64,000 nucleotides of DNA from Sinotaia quadrata. Its lineage: Eukaryota; Mollusca; Gastropoda; Architaenioglossa; Viviparidae. Position 1 is the first letter of the stretch. Each line of letters begins with the position of its first letter. The position numbers and the translations under genes were made by a program. The stretch lies in the NCBI GenBank assembly GCA_028829895.1, contig CM054177.1:50577664-50641663 (forward strand), given 5' to 3'. The notes under the pieces were generated by a model. It had not been told where the DNA came from. It searched no databases and saw only the letters and a list, made by a program, of their open reading frames with translations. This document shows positions 63,765 to 64,000 of this stretch, in pieces.

Positions 63765-64000
63765 TTAGCTTGCTCAAACCACTGTCTTAACTGTAACGGG
63801 TCTGGTGAATTAGTTCTTTAAATGTAATCCCTTATTTTTGCTCAAACCACTGTCTTAACTGTAACGGTTCTGGTGAATTAGTTCTTTAAATGTAATCCCT
63901 TATTTTTGCTCAAACCACTGTCTTAACTGTAACGGGTCTGGTGAATTAGTTCTTTAAATGTAATCCCTTATTTTTGCTCAATCCACTGTCTTAACCTTGA
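63765..64000. repeat. minisatellite, 68-bp unit, at least 3.5 copies, running off the window
   Basis: Unit TTGCTCAAACCACTGTCTTAA, CTGTAACGGGTCTGGTGAAT, TAGTTCTTTAAATGTAATCC, CTTATTT. Copies differ at one or two sites. It continues past the window end. Confidence 0.97.

Overview
The window looks like nuclear DNA of an animal, most likely a marine mollusc or another lophotrochozoan. The support is an AT-rich background, GT-AG introns with strong consensus sites, an invertebrate-type transmembrane semaphorin, a decayed Ty3/gypsy element of the integrase-before-RT (Gmr1-like) type, and a very high density of minisatellites and CT/CA microsatellites. The phylum is inferred from gene and repeat style; nothing in the sequence names a species.

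One gene is certain. From 12698 to 33900 on the + strand lie 14 exons that join without a frame break into 632 codons plus a stop. They cover most of a sema domain, a PSI domain, an acidic stalk, one transmembrane helix and a 77-residue cytoplasmic tail. The protein has no Ig or thrombospondin domain, which fits class 1 semaphorins. The signal peptide and first part of the sema domain are not visible between 1 and 12697, so the 5' exons probably lie upstream of the window.

Layout: 1-12.7 kb is the presumed large 5' intron or upstream flank. It holds microsatellites, about ten minisatellite arrays, two possible minus-strand exons (5.7 and 7.8 kb) and a 28-bp perfect hairpin just before the first semaphorin exon. 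12.7-33.9 kb is the semaphorin. 33.9-45.6 kb holds 3' UTR and intergenic repeats. 45.6-56.3 kb contains a tentative minus-strand, convergent gene made of small phase-compatible exons. 54.2-64 kb is repeat-rich, with a broken retroelement at 59.4-60.8 kb.

The most unusual feature is intron 5 of the semaphorin (16784-17649). Its 5' end is a tandem array of the exon-end plus splice donor (five GTAAGT copies). Its 3' end is a ladder of decayed copies of the splice acceptor plus exon-start at about 47-bp steps. Both splice junctions of one intron have therefore been amplified as minisatellites. Several other arrays begin at or within a few bases of a donor, and one intronic array carries about nine copies of an antisense consensus donor.
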